Positions 9,637 through 18,381 are shown, counted from the stretch's first letter. The stretch: 64,000 bases of DNA from Pseudoneobacillus sp042683745 (GCF_042683745.1 NZ_JBHUJX010000025.1:62001-126000); one strand, 5' to 3'. Notes: generated by a model from the sequence alone, not told the origin. Made by a program: numbers and translations.

Positions 9637-10268
9637 TCAATCATTTCAAGAAAAGCTTTTGTAATCGTCGTCTTTGTAATCCGACCAATGACTTCATATG
9701 TATGTGAGCCGTTATCAATTTCTCTCACTACTGGTAAAGAATCAATTCGGTTTTGAATCAATTTTTTTGCTGCATTTAATAATGTATCCTCTTGGGTTAT
9801 GGTAACGATATTAGGCATTCTTGTCATAATGACACTAACTGGTAAATCATCCAAGTTCTTATTGCCAATTGCTGCTCTTAATAAGTCTTTTCTAGAAATG
9901 ACACCAGCTAAATGCCCGTGCTCATCAACAGCGTATAATGTCCCTACATCCTCTAAAAATATTTGAACAATTCCATCGTAAACCGATGCAGATTTTTGTA
10001 TCACTATAGGATGTGCTTTGTAATCCTTAACTATATGATTAGTAAACTTTGATACTTGAAGATTCAATTCCGTTTCTTCATTTAAATAGTAACCGACACG
10101 GGGCCTTGCTTCTAAGTTTCCAGACATCGTTAGAATAGTTAAGTCTGGTCTTAATGTTGCTCTCGTTAATGAGAGTTTTTTAGCAATATCATTCCCTGTA
10201 ATTGGACCTGCTGATTTAACGATTTCTAGAATTTCTTCCTGACGTTTTGTTAGTTTAATAGGAATCAC
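9633..10268 (-). CDS. ccpN: CcpN-type repressor of gluconeogenic genes (HTH plus two CBS domains)
   Basis: About 211 residues. A winged HTH (residues 1-60: LTKRQEEILEIVKSAGPITG, then SLTRATLRPDLTILTMSGNLEARPRVGYY in the recognition region) precedes two CBS domains (about 85-210), which in CcpN sense nucleotides. The GTG at 10268 is chosen because MIPIKLTKRQ then aligns in length with the B. subtilis protein start; an upstream GTG would add six residues. Two CcpN-like operator sequences lie 20-60 bases upstream, so autoregulation of the whole operon is likely. It is first gene of ccpN-yqfL-ppdK. Confidence 0.93.
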   Translation of the reverse strand: MIPIKLTKRQEEILEIVKSAGPITGNDIAKKLSLTRATLRPDLTILTMSGNLEARPRVGYYLNEETELNLQVSKFTNHIVKDYKAHPIVIQKSASVYDGIVQIFLEDVGTLYAVDEHGHLAGVISRKDLLRAAIGNKNLDDLPVSVIMTRMPNIVTITQEDTLLNAAKKLIQNRIDSLPVVREIDNGSHTYEVIGRITKTTITKAFLEMIE

Positions 10269-10289
10269 CGCCTTTATCCTAAACACAAT

Positions 10290-10330
10290 TATGTTATACT
10301 TCTCTTGATAATCTTTAATTGTGTTATACT
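10290..10330. promoter_or_regulatory. Two tandem CcpN-type operator boxes
   Basis: TATGTTATACT (10290-10300) and TGTGTTATACT (10320-10330) both fit the published CcpN consensus TRTGHYATAYW as I recall it. They repeat at exactly 30 bases, about three helix turns, putting both proteins on one face of the DNA. They lie directly upstream of ccpN. Confidence 0.75.
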
Positions 10331-10432
10331 TATTTTATATATAGTATATAACATTAATTTAAATTACGAAACAATGAGTTTCATATTTTATGTTAAAAAA
10401 GCAAAATATCGTTTTTCATTAGGTTTTCACCA

Positions 10433-10482
10433 TTAAAAAAGACCCTTCCTAAGGCTTCTTACCTTGGAACGGTCTTTTTTTA
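10433..10482. terminator. Terminator of the BA3454-like gene, possibly bidirectional
   Basis: The arms GACC-TTCC-AAGG and CCTT-GGAA-GGTC pair with small bulges. Runs of A before and of T after would allow termination on either strand. It abuts the stop of the small gene at 10480. Confidence 0.8.
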
Positions 10483-10614
10483 GTTTATCCATTGTTTGCG
10501 GACCTGCTCGATGGCAACACGGAGAATCTCTTCTTCACTTGTTTCCCTATCTACAATCACATTCGTTTGATACTTTTTCCCTTGATATACAACATCAACC
10601 GTATACTGTAGCAT
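10480..10614 (-). CDS. BA3454-family small stress protein
   Basis: A 44-residue protein starting MLQYTVDVVYQGKKYQT and ending EQVRKQWIN. The pattern of a short beta-rich start (GKxYxTNVI) and an EEEI...A.EQV.KQW end matches the BA3454 small stress-response family of Bacillus, from memory. GAAGGGAAC lies 7 bases before the ATG. It has its own terminator. Its molecular role is not known. Confidence 0.65.
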   Translation of the reverse strand: MLQYTVDVVYQGKKYQTNVIVDRETSEEEILRVAIEQVRKQWIN

Positions 10615-10707
10615 ATTTATAGTTCCCTTCATTGTTAATATAAAACAAGTATATTAGTTCAACTCAACATTTATTCCATCCAATAGTTGGGACACTCCTG
10701 TCATCAT

Positions 10708-11520
10708 TTACTTTTGACAATTTGGACAATAAAAGGTTTTTCTTGATGCGATCATTTCTTTGATAATTTTAGTTCCACATCTAATGCAGTTTTCTCCTAC
10801 ACGATCATAAACTTTACATTTTTCATTATAACCACCAGTTAACGTATCCCCTTTGTAAAATGGGTTTTCCAAATAACCACCATAGCTTGTTGCTTCTTTA
10901 AGAACTTGTTGAGTCGACTGATATAATAGATTCATTTCTGAAGTATTTATCTCTTCTATAGATCGAGTAGGAAGAACTTTAGCTTGAAAACAAATCTCAT
11001 CAGAATAACAATTCCCAATTCCAGAAATGAATTTTTGATCAACTAATTTTGTTTTTAATCGTCCTCTTTTATTTTCTGTCAAGGATCTAAAAACTTCGAA
11101 CGTAAAGTTTCTCTCTAATGGCTCTGGTCCCAAATCAGCTAATTCTTTATTCACCTCTTCTTTTGATTCGTAAAAATGTAAATATCCAAGGCGTAATCCG
11201 ATAAAGAATAAATGCTCGAGTCCAAATGTCAATTGTATTTGTATCGTCCGATTCGGCTTATCCGCTTCCTTTCCGAAAAACATCCAGCCTCCAAGCATAA
11301 GATGAAGTAACAATACATGGCCATTGTCAAGGAGAAAAAGCAGATGCTTTGCTCTTCTCTGAACAGAAATTACTTTGGAACCTTGAACATTTTGAATTAA
11401 GATTTCAGGTAACACATTTATTGATTTTTCACGATTAACTTGCACATTAGAAATAACTGACCCAGCAATTTTTTGCATCAGTAAATTTTTATAGTTTTCC
11501 ATCTCTGGTAACTCAGGCAT
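10708..11520 (-). CDS. Fpg/Nei-family DNA glycosylase
   Basis: A 270-residue bifunctional glycosylase/lyase. The mature N-terminus would be PELPE, with Pro2 the Schiff-base nucleophile and Glu3 general acid. The helix-two-turn-helix region reads KLVDQKFISGIGNCYSDEICF. The C-terminal zinc finger has CIRCGTKI and FYCPNCQK. It starts PELPEMENYK rather than PELPEVET, so it is likely a second, divergent Fpg/Nei paralogue rather than the housekeeping MutM. It may favour oxidised pyrimidines, but that cannot be read from sequence. A Mug and an SF1 helicase follow upstream on the same strand. Confidence 0.85.
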   Translation of the reverse strand: MPELPEMENYKNLLMQKIAGSVISNVQVNREKSINVLPEILIQNVQGSKVISVQRRAKHLLFLLDNGHVLLLHLMLGGWMFFGKEADKPNRTIQIQLTFGLEHLFFIGLRLGYLHFYESKEEVNKELADLGPEPLERNFTFEVFRSLTENKRGRLKTKLVDQKFISGIGNCYSDEICFQAKVLPTRSIEEINTSEMNLLYQSTQQVLKEATSYGGYLENPFYKGDTLTGGYNEKCKVYDRVGENCIRCGTKIIKEMIASRKTFYCPNCQK

Positions 11521-11538
11521 AAAATAACCTCCAACCCA

Positions 11539-11571
11539 AAATAAAAAGACACTTTATTTTAGTGTCTTCAA
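11539..11571 (-). terminator. Terminator after the YbxH-like gene
   Basis: AAGACACT and AGTGTCTT form a hairpin with an AT-rich loop, followed on the minus strand by T-rich sequence. It lies between the 63-residue gene and the Fpg/Nei start. Confidence 0.75.
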
Positions 11572-11629
11572 GAACGCCCAAAGTATTATTTTTTATCTTA
11601 TTGTCGATTAATTTTATTGGATGATTCGT

Positions 11630-11821
11630 TTAAATATTGTGATTTTGACAATATGAATCAATTAAACCTTCGATAAAATCGAGTTCAGGAAATTCACCAG
11701 TAAAATTAAACTGAATTTCTTCTACGAAAGAACCATTATTGTAAACATGAATAGCTCCTTTTTGATTGATTACACTATATTCCGGTTCAAAAACATACCC
11801 ATTTCGTTCAACTGCTCCCAA
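11630..11821 (-). CDS. YbxH-like small protein (DUF5370)
   Basis: A 63-residue protein starting MGAVERNGYVFEPEYSV. I link it from memory to the Bacillus YbxH/DUF5370 family, whose function is unknown. The TTG at 11821 is preferred: AGGAG lies 9 bases before it, and an earlier in-frame TTG directly touches that ribosome site. No membrane segment or signal peptide. It has its own terminator. Confidence 0.6.
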   Translation of the reverse strand: MGAVERNGYVFEPEYSVINQKGAIHVYNNGSFVEEIQFNFTGEFPELDFIEGLIDSYCQNHNI

Positions 11822-11895
11822 AAATGACAACTCCTATTTGTAATAATAAATTTAAAATACTACTATTAGCCTATACAATTTTTCCTTTTTTCACT

Positions 11896-12414
11896 CTACC
11901 TATCATCGTTTGTTCTTATGATTTCAGTAAGTTCCTGATAAATACTTACAATCTCATCTATTTTCATTCGAACGAGGCCACTTGATGACGGAGCAATAAA
12001 GTCAATTGTTCCTAATACAACTGGATTTTCCTGTACACCCCAAGGCACATTCTTTTTCCCGCTATATTCTTGATAAACACCTTTACCAACAAAACAAACC
12101 ACTTTTGGCTTATACTTTTCAATTTTTTTCTTTAATTCTTCTTTTCCGTTTCTATATTCTTCTTTTGTGATCTCTTCGGCAGTCTTAGTTGGTCTAGCAA
12201 CAATATTAGTAAGGCCATAACCTAACTGCAATAATTGATTGTCTTCAGTGGTTGCATATTTACGAGGGGTCAATCCAGCATTATGAAGAATAGTCCAAAA
12301 TCGATTATTCGGATTCGCATAATGATGTCCTATTTCAGCAGAACGTAAGCTCGGATTAAATCCAACAAACAAAATATTTAAATTTTCTTTCATATGATCT
12401 GGAATCGTATTCAA
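11896..12414 (-). CDS. mug: G:T/U mismatch-specific DNA glycosylase (Mug/TDG family)
   Basis: A 172-residue uracil-DNA-glycosylase-superfamily protein. The active-site loop is LFVGFNPSLRSAEIGHHYANPNN, with the GxNP motif of Mug, and YGLTNIVARPT follows. The C-terminal motif SSSGLVRMK corresponds to the family SxS minor-groove wedge. It removes uracil or thymine opposite guanine. The start is TTG at 12414 with AAGGAAG eight bases upstream. It is 23 bases downstream of the SF1 helicase gene, so the two are probably transcribed together. Confidence 0.88.
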   Translation of the reverse strand: MNTIPDHMKENLNILFVGFNPSLRSAEIGHHYANPNNRFWTILHNAGLTPRKYATTEDNQLLQLGYGLTNIVARPTKTAEEITKEEYRNGKEELKKKIEKYKPKVVCFVGKGVYQEYSGKKNVPWGVQENPVVLGTIDFIAPSSSGLVRMKIDEIVSIYQELTEIIRTNDDR

Positions 12415-12437
12415 GTTTCTACTTCCTTTTTTATATT

Positions 12438-14696
12438 TTAATAAATTTTCTCTGGATTGTTTGAAAATTGCGAGACTAGAAACTGCCCAATCATTTCGGA
12501 CTCTAGCCTAGCTGCTACATATGGTGGTTGCACTCGGTTAGCTCCTTCAAGCGGAAGTCCTAGCCATAATATCCTTTGATCAATAAGAACAAACGGAAAA
12601 GAGAATATTTCCGTAAATAGATTGTCTATTTTTAAGCCAGCTATTTTTCCTTTAGAAATAATGGTGAGCTCGACACCTTTATTACGTGAATTCAATGCAT
12701 TAAGCCAATCAATATTTAGCTGGCCCATTTTTGGAAAAGAAAGTACGATCGACTTTTTAGCTTGACGAATATCTTCCAGTACTTTATCAAGCTTTCTTGC
12801 ATGAATCCAACTTAGAAAGGGATGCTGATGAAGAATCCATTTCCCGATATCTTTAGGATAAATAATTTGATCGTGCTCCAGTTGATGGTCAACTAATTTC
12901 CTTAAAGTTTTCCCTTTCCCAACTTTATTTTGAATATAATCTGTATCACTTACTTGAATAAATTTCCCTCTTGTTCTTGTAATCGCTACATTTATTAATC
13001 TTTCACTATCATGACCGATTAAAAGCATTCCAGGTCGTTCATAAGGATAGCTATCTACTGTATCAAAAATCATCACATCTCGTTCACTACCCTGAAAACG
13101 GTGAACTGTAGCAGCAATGATGTCAGCTTCGCCTAGTTCTTTTTGAAGAAAATCGGCAAGTAACATCTCCATAAGCTTCGCCTGAGCCCGATATGGTGTG
13201 ATGAAACCAATTGATCTTGAACCAGCTAAAAAAGATTCATAAATGAGCTGAAAAGATATCAATAATTGCCAAAGGTTTATTCTAGAATTAGAGCTACGCT
13301 CGTTCATACAATGCTCCCCTGTATAACTTACAGATAGGAGGATTGCGGCTTTACCAGAAAAGGGAGTCCTAGCGACCATCTCTTCGCGTGATTTTCTTAC
13401 TGAATGATGGTCATTTACTAACGAATGATAAATAAATTTATTTGTAAAAGCCGAAATGTCTGGATGCATTCTCCTTTGTTCACTGAGTAAAAGCAAATGT
13501 GGATGAAGTTCACCTTCATGAACAGACCTAGCCACACCTGATTGATGGAAAATATCTTCCTTTAACCACTCATTAATAAGTGGATGTCTTCCAGCAGCAA
13601 TAGGTGGAAGTTGTTTAAAATCTCCACATACAATTAATCGTTTTCCTAAACTTGCTGAAAAGGCCATTTGCGGTGTGTACGCCATACTTGCTTCATCGAC
13701 AATGACTAGATCGAATTCATCTTCAAATAATGTTGGATCACTAGCTACTTTTGCTAAAGTGGCACCGACAATCTTCGCCTCCTTAACAAATTGAATTTCC
13801 TTTTGACGAATTTTTTCTAATAAACTAGCTAGCTTACCTTCAAGCTCTAACAAGCTTTCTGAATCCCTTTTACTAAAGGACCAGGACAGGTCTTTATTAA
13901 TTAAATGGCGCTTTTCTGTTAACTGTTCCTTTTCCTTCGCCAAATTAGGGTGGAATGCTTGTAGTAAATGAAAAGTAGTGATTGGTGCCATTTCTATTTG
14001 ATTCATATGTGAACTGTAGCGGAGTACGTCACCTTCTTTGAATCTTCCTTTTTTCTGAAGAAAAGATGAGATCTCACCCATTAATACATCGACCGCTTGA
14101 TTACTATGAGCTAATACGAGTATTCTTTTCCCATTATTATATTTATTCGCTGCAACCCGAGCCAACGTATATGTCTTTCCTGTTCCAGGTGGTCCCCAAA
14201 CAAAGGTAACTGGATTAAATTGAGAACGAAGGATTAGTTCATGTACATTTGACTTTATATCATTTGTAGGATGCTTGGCGGGCTCAGAAGGGTTCATTAA
14301 TCGTTTTATCCTTCCTCGCTTTTTCTTACTTTTCTTTATTTCTTCCAGCCTTTCAATCAGTTGCTCGAGAAGCTCCCAAGGATCATGTATAAGAAATACT
14401 TCTGATATTATTTCGCCGATATTTTTCTCCAATGAAACAATAACATTTTTATTTTCTGTAGAAAGATTTCTCCCATTTACATTCATCGAACCCCATTGTA
14501 TTTTTATATTTGTTCCGTTCGGAATACGAATGCTTTGATTCGTTTCAAAATAATAATTAAATGAGTTGACATTTGAAATTTGTCTTCCATTTGAGAGAAG
14601 ATACTTCGTACTACCATACTTCTTTAAAAATTGGATTTCGGCTTGAAGCGCCTTCTGCCATTCAATTATTAATTCGCTAATCTTTTTATTCATCAC
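12438..14696 (-). CDS. Superfamily 1 (UPF1/Dna2-like) helicase with a degenerate PLD-like C-terminus
   Basis: A 752-residue helicase. Walker A is VWGPPGTGKTYTLARVA, Walker B is LVIVDEASMAY, then GDFKQLPPI (motif III), LSEQRRMHPDI (motif IV region), GFITPYRAQ (V) and VHRFQGSERDVMIFDTV with NVAITRTRGK (VI). The last 110 residues (SIVLSFPKMGQ, then VELTIISKG and FVLIDQRILWLGLP) look like the phospholipase-D-like fold often attached to such helicases, but I see no HxK catalytic pair. It is upstream of mug. Nucleic-acid substrate is unknown; a role with neighbouring repair enzymes is an inference. Confidence 0.85.
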   Translation of the reverse strand: MMNKKISELIIEWQKALQAEIQFLKKYGSTKYLLSNGRQISNVNSFNYYFETNQSIRIPNGTNIKIQWGSMNVNGRNLSTENKNVIVSLEKNIGEIISEVFLIHDPWELLEQLIERLEEIKKSKKKRGRIKRLMNPSEPAKHPTNDIKSNVHELILRSQFNPVTFVWGPPGTGKTYTLARVAANKYNNGKRILVLAHSNQAVDVLMGEISSFLQKKGRFKEGDVLRYSSHMNQIEMAPITTFHLLQAFHPNLAKEKEQLTEKRHLINKDLSWSFSKRDSESLLELEGKLASLLEKIRQKEIQFVKEAKIVGATLAKVASDPTLFEDEFDLVIVDEASMAYTPQMAFSASLGKRLIVCGDFKQLPPIAAGRHPLINEWLKEDIFHQSGVARSVHEGELHPHLLLLSEQRRMHPDISAFTNKFIYHSLVNDHHSVRKSREEMVARTPFSGKAAILLSVSYTGEHCMNERSSNSRINLWQLLISFQLIYESFLAGSRSIGFITPYRAQAKLMEMLLADFLQKELGEADIIAATVHRFQGSERDVMIFDTVDSYPYERPGMLLIGHDSERLINVAITRTRGKFIQVSDTDYIQNKVGKGKTLRKLVDHQLEHDQIIYPKDIGKWILHQHPFLSWIHARKLDKVLEDIRQAKKSIVLSFPKMGQLNIDWLNALNSRNKGVELTIISKGKIAGLKIDNLFTEIFSFPFVLIDQRILWLGLPLEGANRVQPPYVAARLESEMIGQFLVSQFSNNPEKIY

Positions 14697-14809
14697 TATC
14701 TTCCTTTATATATAACCGTTTTCAGCTTTCTAAGGATATCATTTTTTAAGTTCAATTCATAATGAAAAAGGGGAATACATATTCGAACAACTTCCTGTAT
14801 ATAATAATA

Positions 14810-14897
14810 TTGCCTCTTCTAGAACATTCGCTTGTTGCGGGACACTTAACCAGTTCGGACTAGAAGAGGCAAGGCGTCTGACATGTCAGGCGCTTTT
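14810..14897 (+). other. Two hairpins in the gap between the helicase and carboxypeptidase genes
   Basis: A 13-base stem TTGCCTCTTCTAG (14810-14822) pairs exactly with 14860-14872. It is followed by a palindrome GCG-CTGACATGTCAG-CGC (14874-14893) and four T, a terminator-like arrangement on the plus strand. No reading frame accounts for it. It sits directly before repeat copy A and may belong to the same element. Confidence 0.55.
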
Positions 14898-14905
14898 GTT
14901 ATTAG

Positions 14906-15083
14906 AAAAGCGCGGGGCGTCTTGCTCAGCCCCGACAAGAAAATGCTTCGCCAGCCGGAAAGTCGTTCTTTGACTTTTTGGCTGGCGAACATTTGACCTC
15001 GAGGTCGACAAAGGCGCAACGTCCTAAAGCATTGTCGACACTAGTACATCCTGTACGCCGGGGGTAGGACGCTTGCGCTGGAC
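14906..15083 (+). repeat. Hairpin repeat, copy A, with a 57-base insert
   Basis: This copy shares with 34923-35039 and 38130-38247 the core AGCCCCGACAAG, then a stem-loop TTCGCCAGCC...GGCTGGCGAA (14947-14956 with 14980-14989), then ACATTTGACCTCGAG. The outer ends pair (GCGTC with GACGC) though they differ in sequence from the other copies. Unlike them it holds 57 extra bases, 15004-15060. The family is non-coding, intergenic and resembles a MITE or REP-type element. Nothing else is seen in the gap 14697-15195 except the two hairpins before and a terminator after. Confidence 0.8.
15004..15060 (+). ncRNA. Possible Bacillaceae-1-like RNA hairpins inside repeat copy A
   Basis: The insert holds a stem GTCGACAA/TTGTCGAC (15004-15011 with 15032-15039) enclosing GTCCT, then GTAC-ATCCT-GTAC (15044-15056). 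Two terminal loops reading RUCCU are the hallmark I recall for the Bacillaceae-1 RNA motif. The order GTCCT then ATCCT is the same as in the element at 42889-43071. Assignment rests on these loops only. Confidence 0.4.
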
Positions 15084-15117
15084 AATTTTCGAAGTCAGAA
15101 TATACCTTCTTAATTTA

Positions 15118-15153
15118 ATAAAAAAACGCCTATCGAATGTCGATAGACGTTAG
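15118..15153 (-). terminator. Terminator after the M32 carboxypeptidase gene
   Basis: Stem CTATCG/CGATAG extended with GC and AT pairs, followed by six T on the minus strand, 43 bases after the stop at 15196. Confidence 0.85.
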
Positions 15154-15195
15154 AATTATGCAAAATATTTTTTAAACCGAAAGTATTACTAATTA

Positions 15196-16710
15196 TTACA
15201 AACCATAAACCTCTGAATATTTCGTTTCTAGATAGTTTACTAGATACTTTGCATCCAACTCTTCTCCAGTTATTTTCACAATTAATTCATTTGGAGGAAT
15301 CAGACTTCCATATTGGTGAACCTTAGCTTTTAGCCACTCATTCACTTCTGTAAAATTACCCTTTTCAATATTTTGATAAAAATTAGGCAATTCTTGTTGA
15401 ATTGTGTTTAATATTTGAGCCGCATATAAATTTCCTAATGTATAGGAAGGGAAGTAGCCAAGTCCTCCGAAAGACCAATGTACGTCTTGTAGAACACCAT
15501 CACTATCTGTAGTTGGAACGACTCCTAAATACTCTTCCATTTTATTGTTCCAAATTGTAGGTAAGTCTTTGGCTTTAAGTTCGCCAGCAATTAATCCTTT
15601 CTCAATTTCATAACGGATCATAATATGAAGATTATATGTTAATTCATCGGCTTCTACTCTAATAAATGAAGGTTTTACCGTATTAATCGCTCTATAAAAT
15701 TCTTCTACTGAGAGATTCTCTAATTGTTCTGGGAAGTATTCCTGTAATGTAGGGTAGAAATAATTCCAAAATTCCTTACTTCTGCCAACCATATTTTCTA
15801 AAAATCTGGATTGTGATTCATGAATACCAAATGAAGTTCCGTTTCTAAGTACTGTCCCTTCATACGCTGGGTTAATATTTTGCTCATAGATCCCGTGACC
15901 AGCTTCATGAATGGTACCAAACAGCGCTGAACGAACATTATTTTCCAAATATCTTGTTGTAATACGTACGTCACCTGTGTTCATTGATTGAGCGAATGGA
16001 TGAACTGTTTCGTCTAAACGCCCTGCCGCCATATCAAACCCTATGATCGGAAGGATGTATTGGTTAAATTCCTTTTGTTTATCAACTGAGAAAGATTGAT
16101 TAAAAATCTCATCAGGTGTTTTATTTGGAGATTGTTGAATTCTCTTTAGTAATTCTACACTTACTGATCTTAATTCAGATAAGATTGGGTCTAATTTCTC
16201 CACAGTAAGGCCTGGTTCATATTCATCTAATAATGCATTATATGGATGCCCACTATAGCCGAAAATATCCGCAAATTTCCGTTTCATTTCAACAATTTTC
16301 TCTAGATATGGTAAGTAATGATTAAAATCATTATTTTCTCTTGCTTCTTCCCAAATATGATTTGCCTCAGAAGTTAAGGTCGCATACTCTTGATATAGCT
16401 CTGCAGGAATTGATTTTGATTTATCATAAAATTGTTTTCGCAAACGAATTCTTGCCTTCGTCTCTTCATCAAAGCTTGCCACTTGTGAAGATAATTCCTC
16501 TAATAGCTCTCCCATCTCACTAGAAACCATTAATTTGAAGATTTCCGTTTCTAATGCTGAATAAGCTTTTGAAAATAGCATTCTTCCTTTTTTAGGTGCC
16601 ATTACTTTTTGGTCCCAGCCTACTAAAGCGGAAACCGTTGAAAGATGAGTTATTTTTTCATCTAATTCTTTAAATTGCTCTAAAGCGGTTTTTGTCATAA
16701 TCATGTTCAT
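15196..16710 (-). CDS. M32-family metallocarboxypeptidase (thermostable carboxypeptidase 1 type)
   Basis: A 504-residue zinc carboxypeptidase that trims C-terminal residues in the cytoplasm. The zinc motif is GTIHEAGHGIYEQ (HExxH), with the third ligand expected in the downstream GIHESQSRFLENMVGRS region. DSDGVLQDVHWSFGGLGYFPSYTLG is a conserved M32 substrate-site segment. Length is normal for the family (B. subtilis YpwA is similar). No signal peptide. It is a single-gene unit with its own terminator. Confidence 0.93.
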   Translation of the reverse strand: MNMIMTKTALEQFKELDEKITHLSTVSALVGWDQKVMAPKKGRMLFSKAYSALETEIFKLMVSSEMGELLEELSSQVASFDEETKARIRLRKQFYDKSKSIPAELYQEYATLTSEANHIWEEARENNDFNHYLPYLEKIVEMKRKFADIFGYSGHPYNALLDEYEPGLTVEKLDPILSELRSVSVELLKRIQQSPNKTPDEIFNQSFSVDKQKEFNQYILPIIGFDMAAGRLDETVHPFAQSMNTGDVRITTRYLENNVRSALFGTIHEAGHGIYEQNINPAYEGTVLRNGTSFGIHESQSRFLENMVGRSKEFWNYFYPTLQEYFPEQLENLSVEEFYRAINTVKPSFIRVEADELTYNLHIMIRYEIEKGLIAGELKAKDLPTIWNNKMEEYLGVVPTTDSDGVLQDVHWSFGGLGYFPSYTLGNLYAAQILNTIQQELPNFYQNIEKGNFTEVNEWLKAKVHQYGSLIPPNELIVKITGEELDAKYLVNYLETKYSEVYGL

Positions 16711-16832
16711 TCCCCCAAAAGATTCAATTTCACTTTAACCGACTATTCAGTTTATTTAATTAAATCATATGTTTTTAAACATATCAATATCTTTATTATA
16801 CATTTTAAACTAATCTGACAATTTTTCAAAAT

Positions 16833-16854
16833 AAAAACCCCTATCTTGGGGATT
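16833..16854 (-). terminator. Terminator after the AlaX-like gene
   Basis: A short CCCC-AAGATA-GGGG stem on the minus strand followed by TTTTTATTTT, directly after the stop at 16867. Confidence 0.8.
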
Positions 16855-16866
16855 CTTATTTTTATA

Positions 16867-18078
16867 CTATTTATCCTTTTCCTTAAAAAGGTTTAAACCA
16901 CTTTCCAGTAATTGTTGTCCGGATATGATACCTTCTCCGCCACCTTGTGCAAAGGAATCATTACCTCCACCTTTTCCATTGATGCTCGGCAACAAACTAG
17001 CTAACAAATCTTTCATACTTACTTTTAAAGCCTCACCTCGTGCAGCAACAACCTGCAGCTGAGATTCATTTTCCGAAATAAGTAAGACAATAACATCCTT
17101 TGCTTCAGTTACAATCATACGTGCAAGCATTTGCATCTCTTTCATGGAACGATCTTGAAATACTTTGGTTATTAAAGCTATACCATTATCCATTGTTGAA
17201 TTTTCTTGAAGTTCCTTTGCTTCGTATTGAAGTATCATTTTTGACAATTCATCAGATCGTTTATCAACGCTTTTTACTTGATCCAGAAGACGGTTTAATG
17301 ACTGAACCATCCCTTCCTCTGGAGAGTTTAACAGTTTTGAAAGCTCTAGAATAATATGTTGCTTCCTGTGAAGCTGATGCCATACTCTGTTTCCACAGAC
17401 AAATTGAATGCGAGTCTTTTTACTTTGCCTTGACCAATCCAATATTTTAATCATCCCAACCTCACCAGTAGAATTAGGATGGGTTCCTCCACAGCCGTTA
17501 TAATCAAATTCAGGGATGATCACCAACCGGATATTTTCCGAGACCGAAAGTTGTTTTCGAAGCGGGTAATCGGATACTTCCTCTAAAGAAACCCATTTTG
17601 TCTCGATCGGCCGACTTTCTAATATGATTTGATTAGCAAGTTTTTCAGCATCTAACGCTTCTTTTTCTGAAAAAGTTTCAGTGTCCAAATCAATCGTTAA
17701 AACTTCATTTCCTAAATGAAAACCAACGGTAGAATAGCCAAATAACTCCTCAAAAGCAGCTGAAAGTATATGCTGGCCAGCATGCTGCTGCATATGGTCA
17801 AATCTTCTCTCCCAATCAATTTGACCATTTAATTGTTCCATCGATTCTGGTAATGGCTGCTCAAGGTAATGACGAATTTCACCGTCTACTTCTTCAACAT
17901 TTAACACTTTATGTTCATTGATTGTACCTTGATCAAAAGGTTGTCCTCCACCAGTTGGATAAAAGGCTGTTTTTTCTATAATAACATACCAATGACCATC
18001 TTCATCTTTAGACTGTTTTATAAGATTTGTCGAAAAAGTTTGAATGTATGAATCTTGATAATACAATTTATCAGTCAT
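16867..18078 (-). CDS. Alanyl-tRNA editing protein, AlaX-L type
   Basis: A 403-residue free-standing editing protein that hydrolyses mischarged Ser- or Gly-tRNA(Ala). The zinc-site motifs are DHMQQHAGQHILSAAF (HxxxH) and CGGTHPNSTGEVG (CxxxH), matching the editing domain of AlaRS. The C-terminal quarter carries a DHHA1-type end, including GGGNDSFAQGGG. It lacks the synthetase domain, so it works in trans beside a normal AlaRS. A ribbon-helix-helix-like gene lies directly upstream on the same strand. Confidence 0.9.
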   Translation of the reverse strand: MTDKLYYQDSYIQTFSTNLIKQSKDEDGHWYVIIEKTAFYPTGGGQPFDQGTINEHKVLNVEEVDGEIRHYLEQPLPESMEQLNGQIDWERRFDHMQQHAGQHILSAAFEELFGYSTVGFHLGNEVLTIDLDTETFSEKEALDAEKLANQIILESRPIETKWVSLEEVSDYPLRKQLSVSENIRLVIIPEFDYNGCGGTHPNSTGEVGMIKILDWSRQSKKTRIQFVCGNRVWHQLHRKQHIILELSKLLNSPEEGMVQSLNRLLDQVKSVDKRSDELSKMILQYEAKELQENSTMDNGIALITKVFQDRSMKEMQMLARMIVTEAKDVIVLLISENESQLQVVAARGEALKVSMKDLLASLLPSINGKGGGNDSFAQGGGEGIISGQQLLESGLNLFKEKDK

Positions 18079-18104
18079 AATTAATGCCCCTTTAATTGAA
18101 GAAC

Positions 18105-18299
18105 TTAATATTTTTTAGTTACACTCTTTTGTTTTTTCATTAACTCGTAAGATTTATCAATAATATCAGTTAATACATCCGCTTTATAAATTCTTCCAAG
18201 TTTTGTGTTATCTTGATAGTATTCGACAATTTCGTCTAGCTTTTGAGCTGTTTCCTTTGAAATCCTCACATTAAATTGGATCCTATTTAAGTCTGTCAT
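18105..18299 (-). CDS. Small ribbon-helix-helix-like protein
   Basis: A 64-residue protein with NRIQFNVRISKETAQKLDEIV, a beta strand followed by a helix as in ribbon-helix-helix DNA-binding proteins, then a second helix. The ATG at 18299 is used since AGAGGTG lies eight bases before it; an earlier GTG is inside that site. The target is unknown. It lies 26 bases upstream of the AlaX-like gene and may be co-transcribed. No toxin partner is present. Confidence 0.5.
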   Translation of the reverse strand: MTDLNRIQFNVRISKETAQKLDEIVEYYQDNTKLGRIYKADVLTDIIDKSYELMKKQKSVTKKY

Positions 18300-18381
18300 A
18301 CATTTCACACCTCTCTATCACTAGTATATCAAACTGCTAGCAAATTAATAGATAATTTCTATCATCATGCTATTTAAATTT

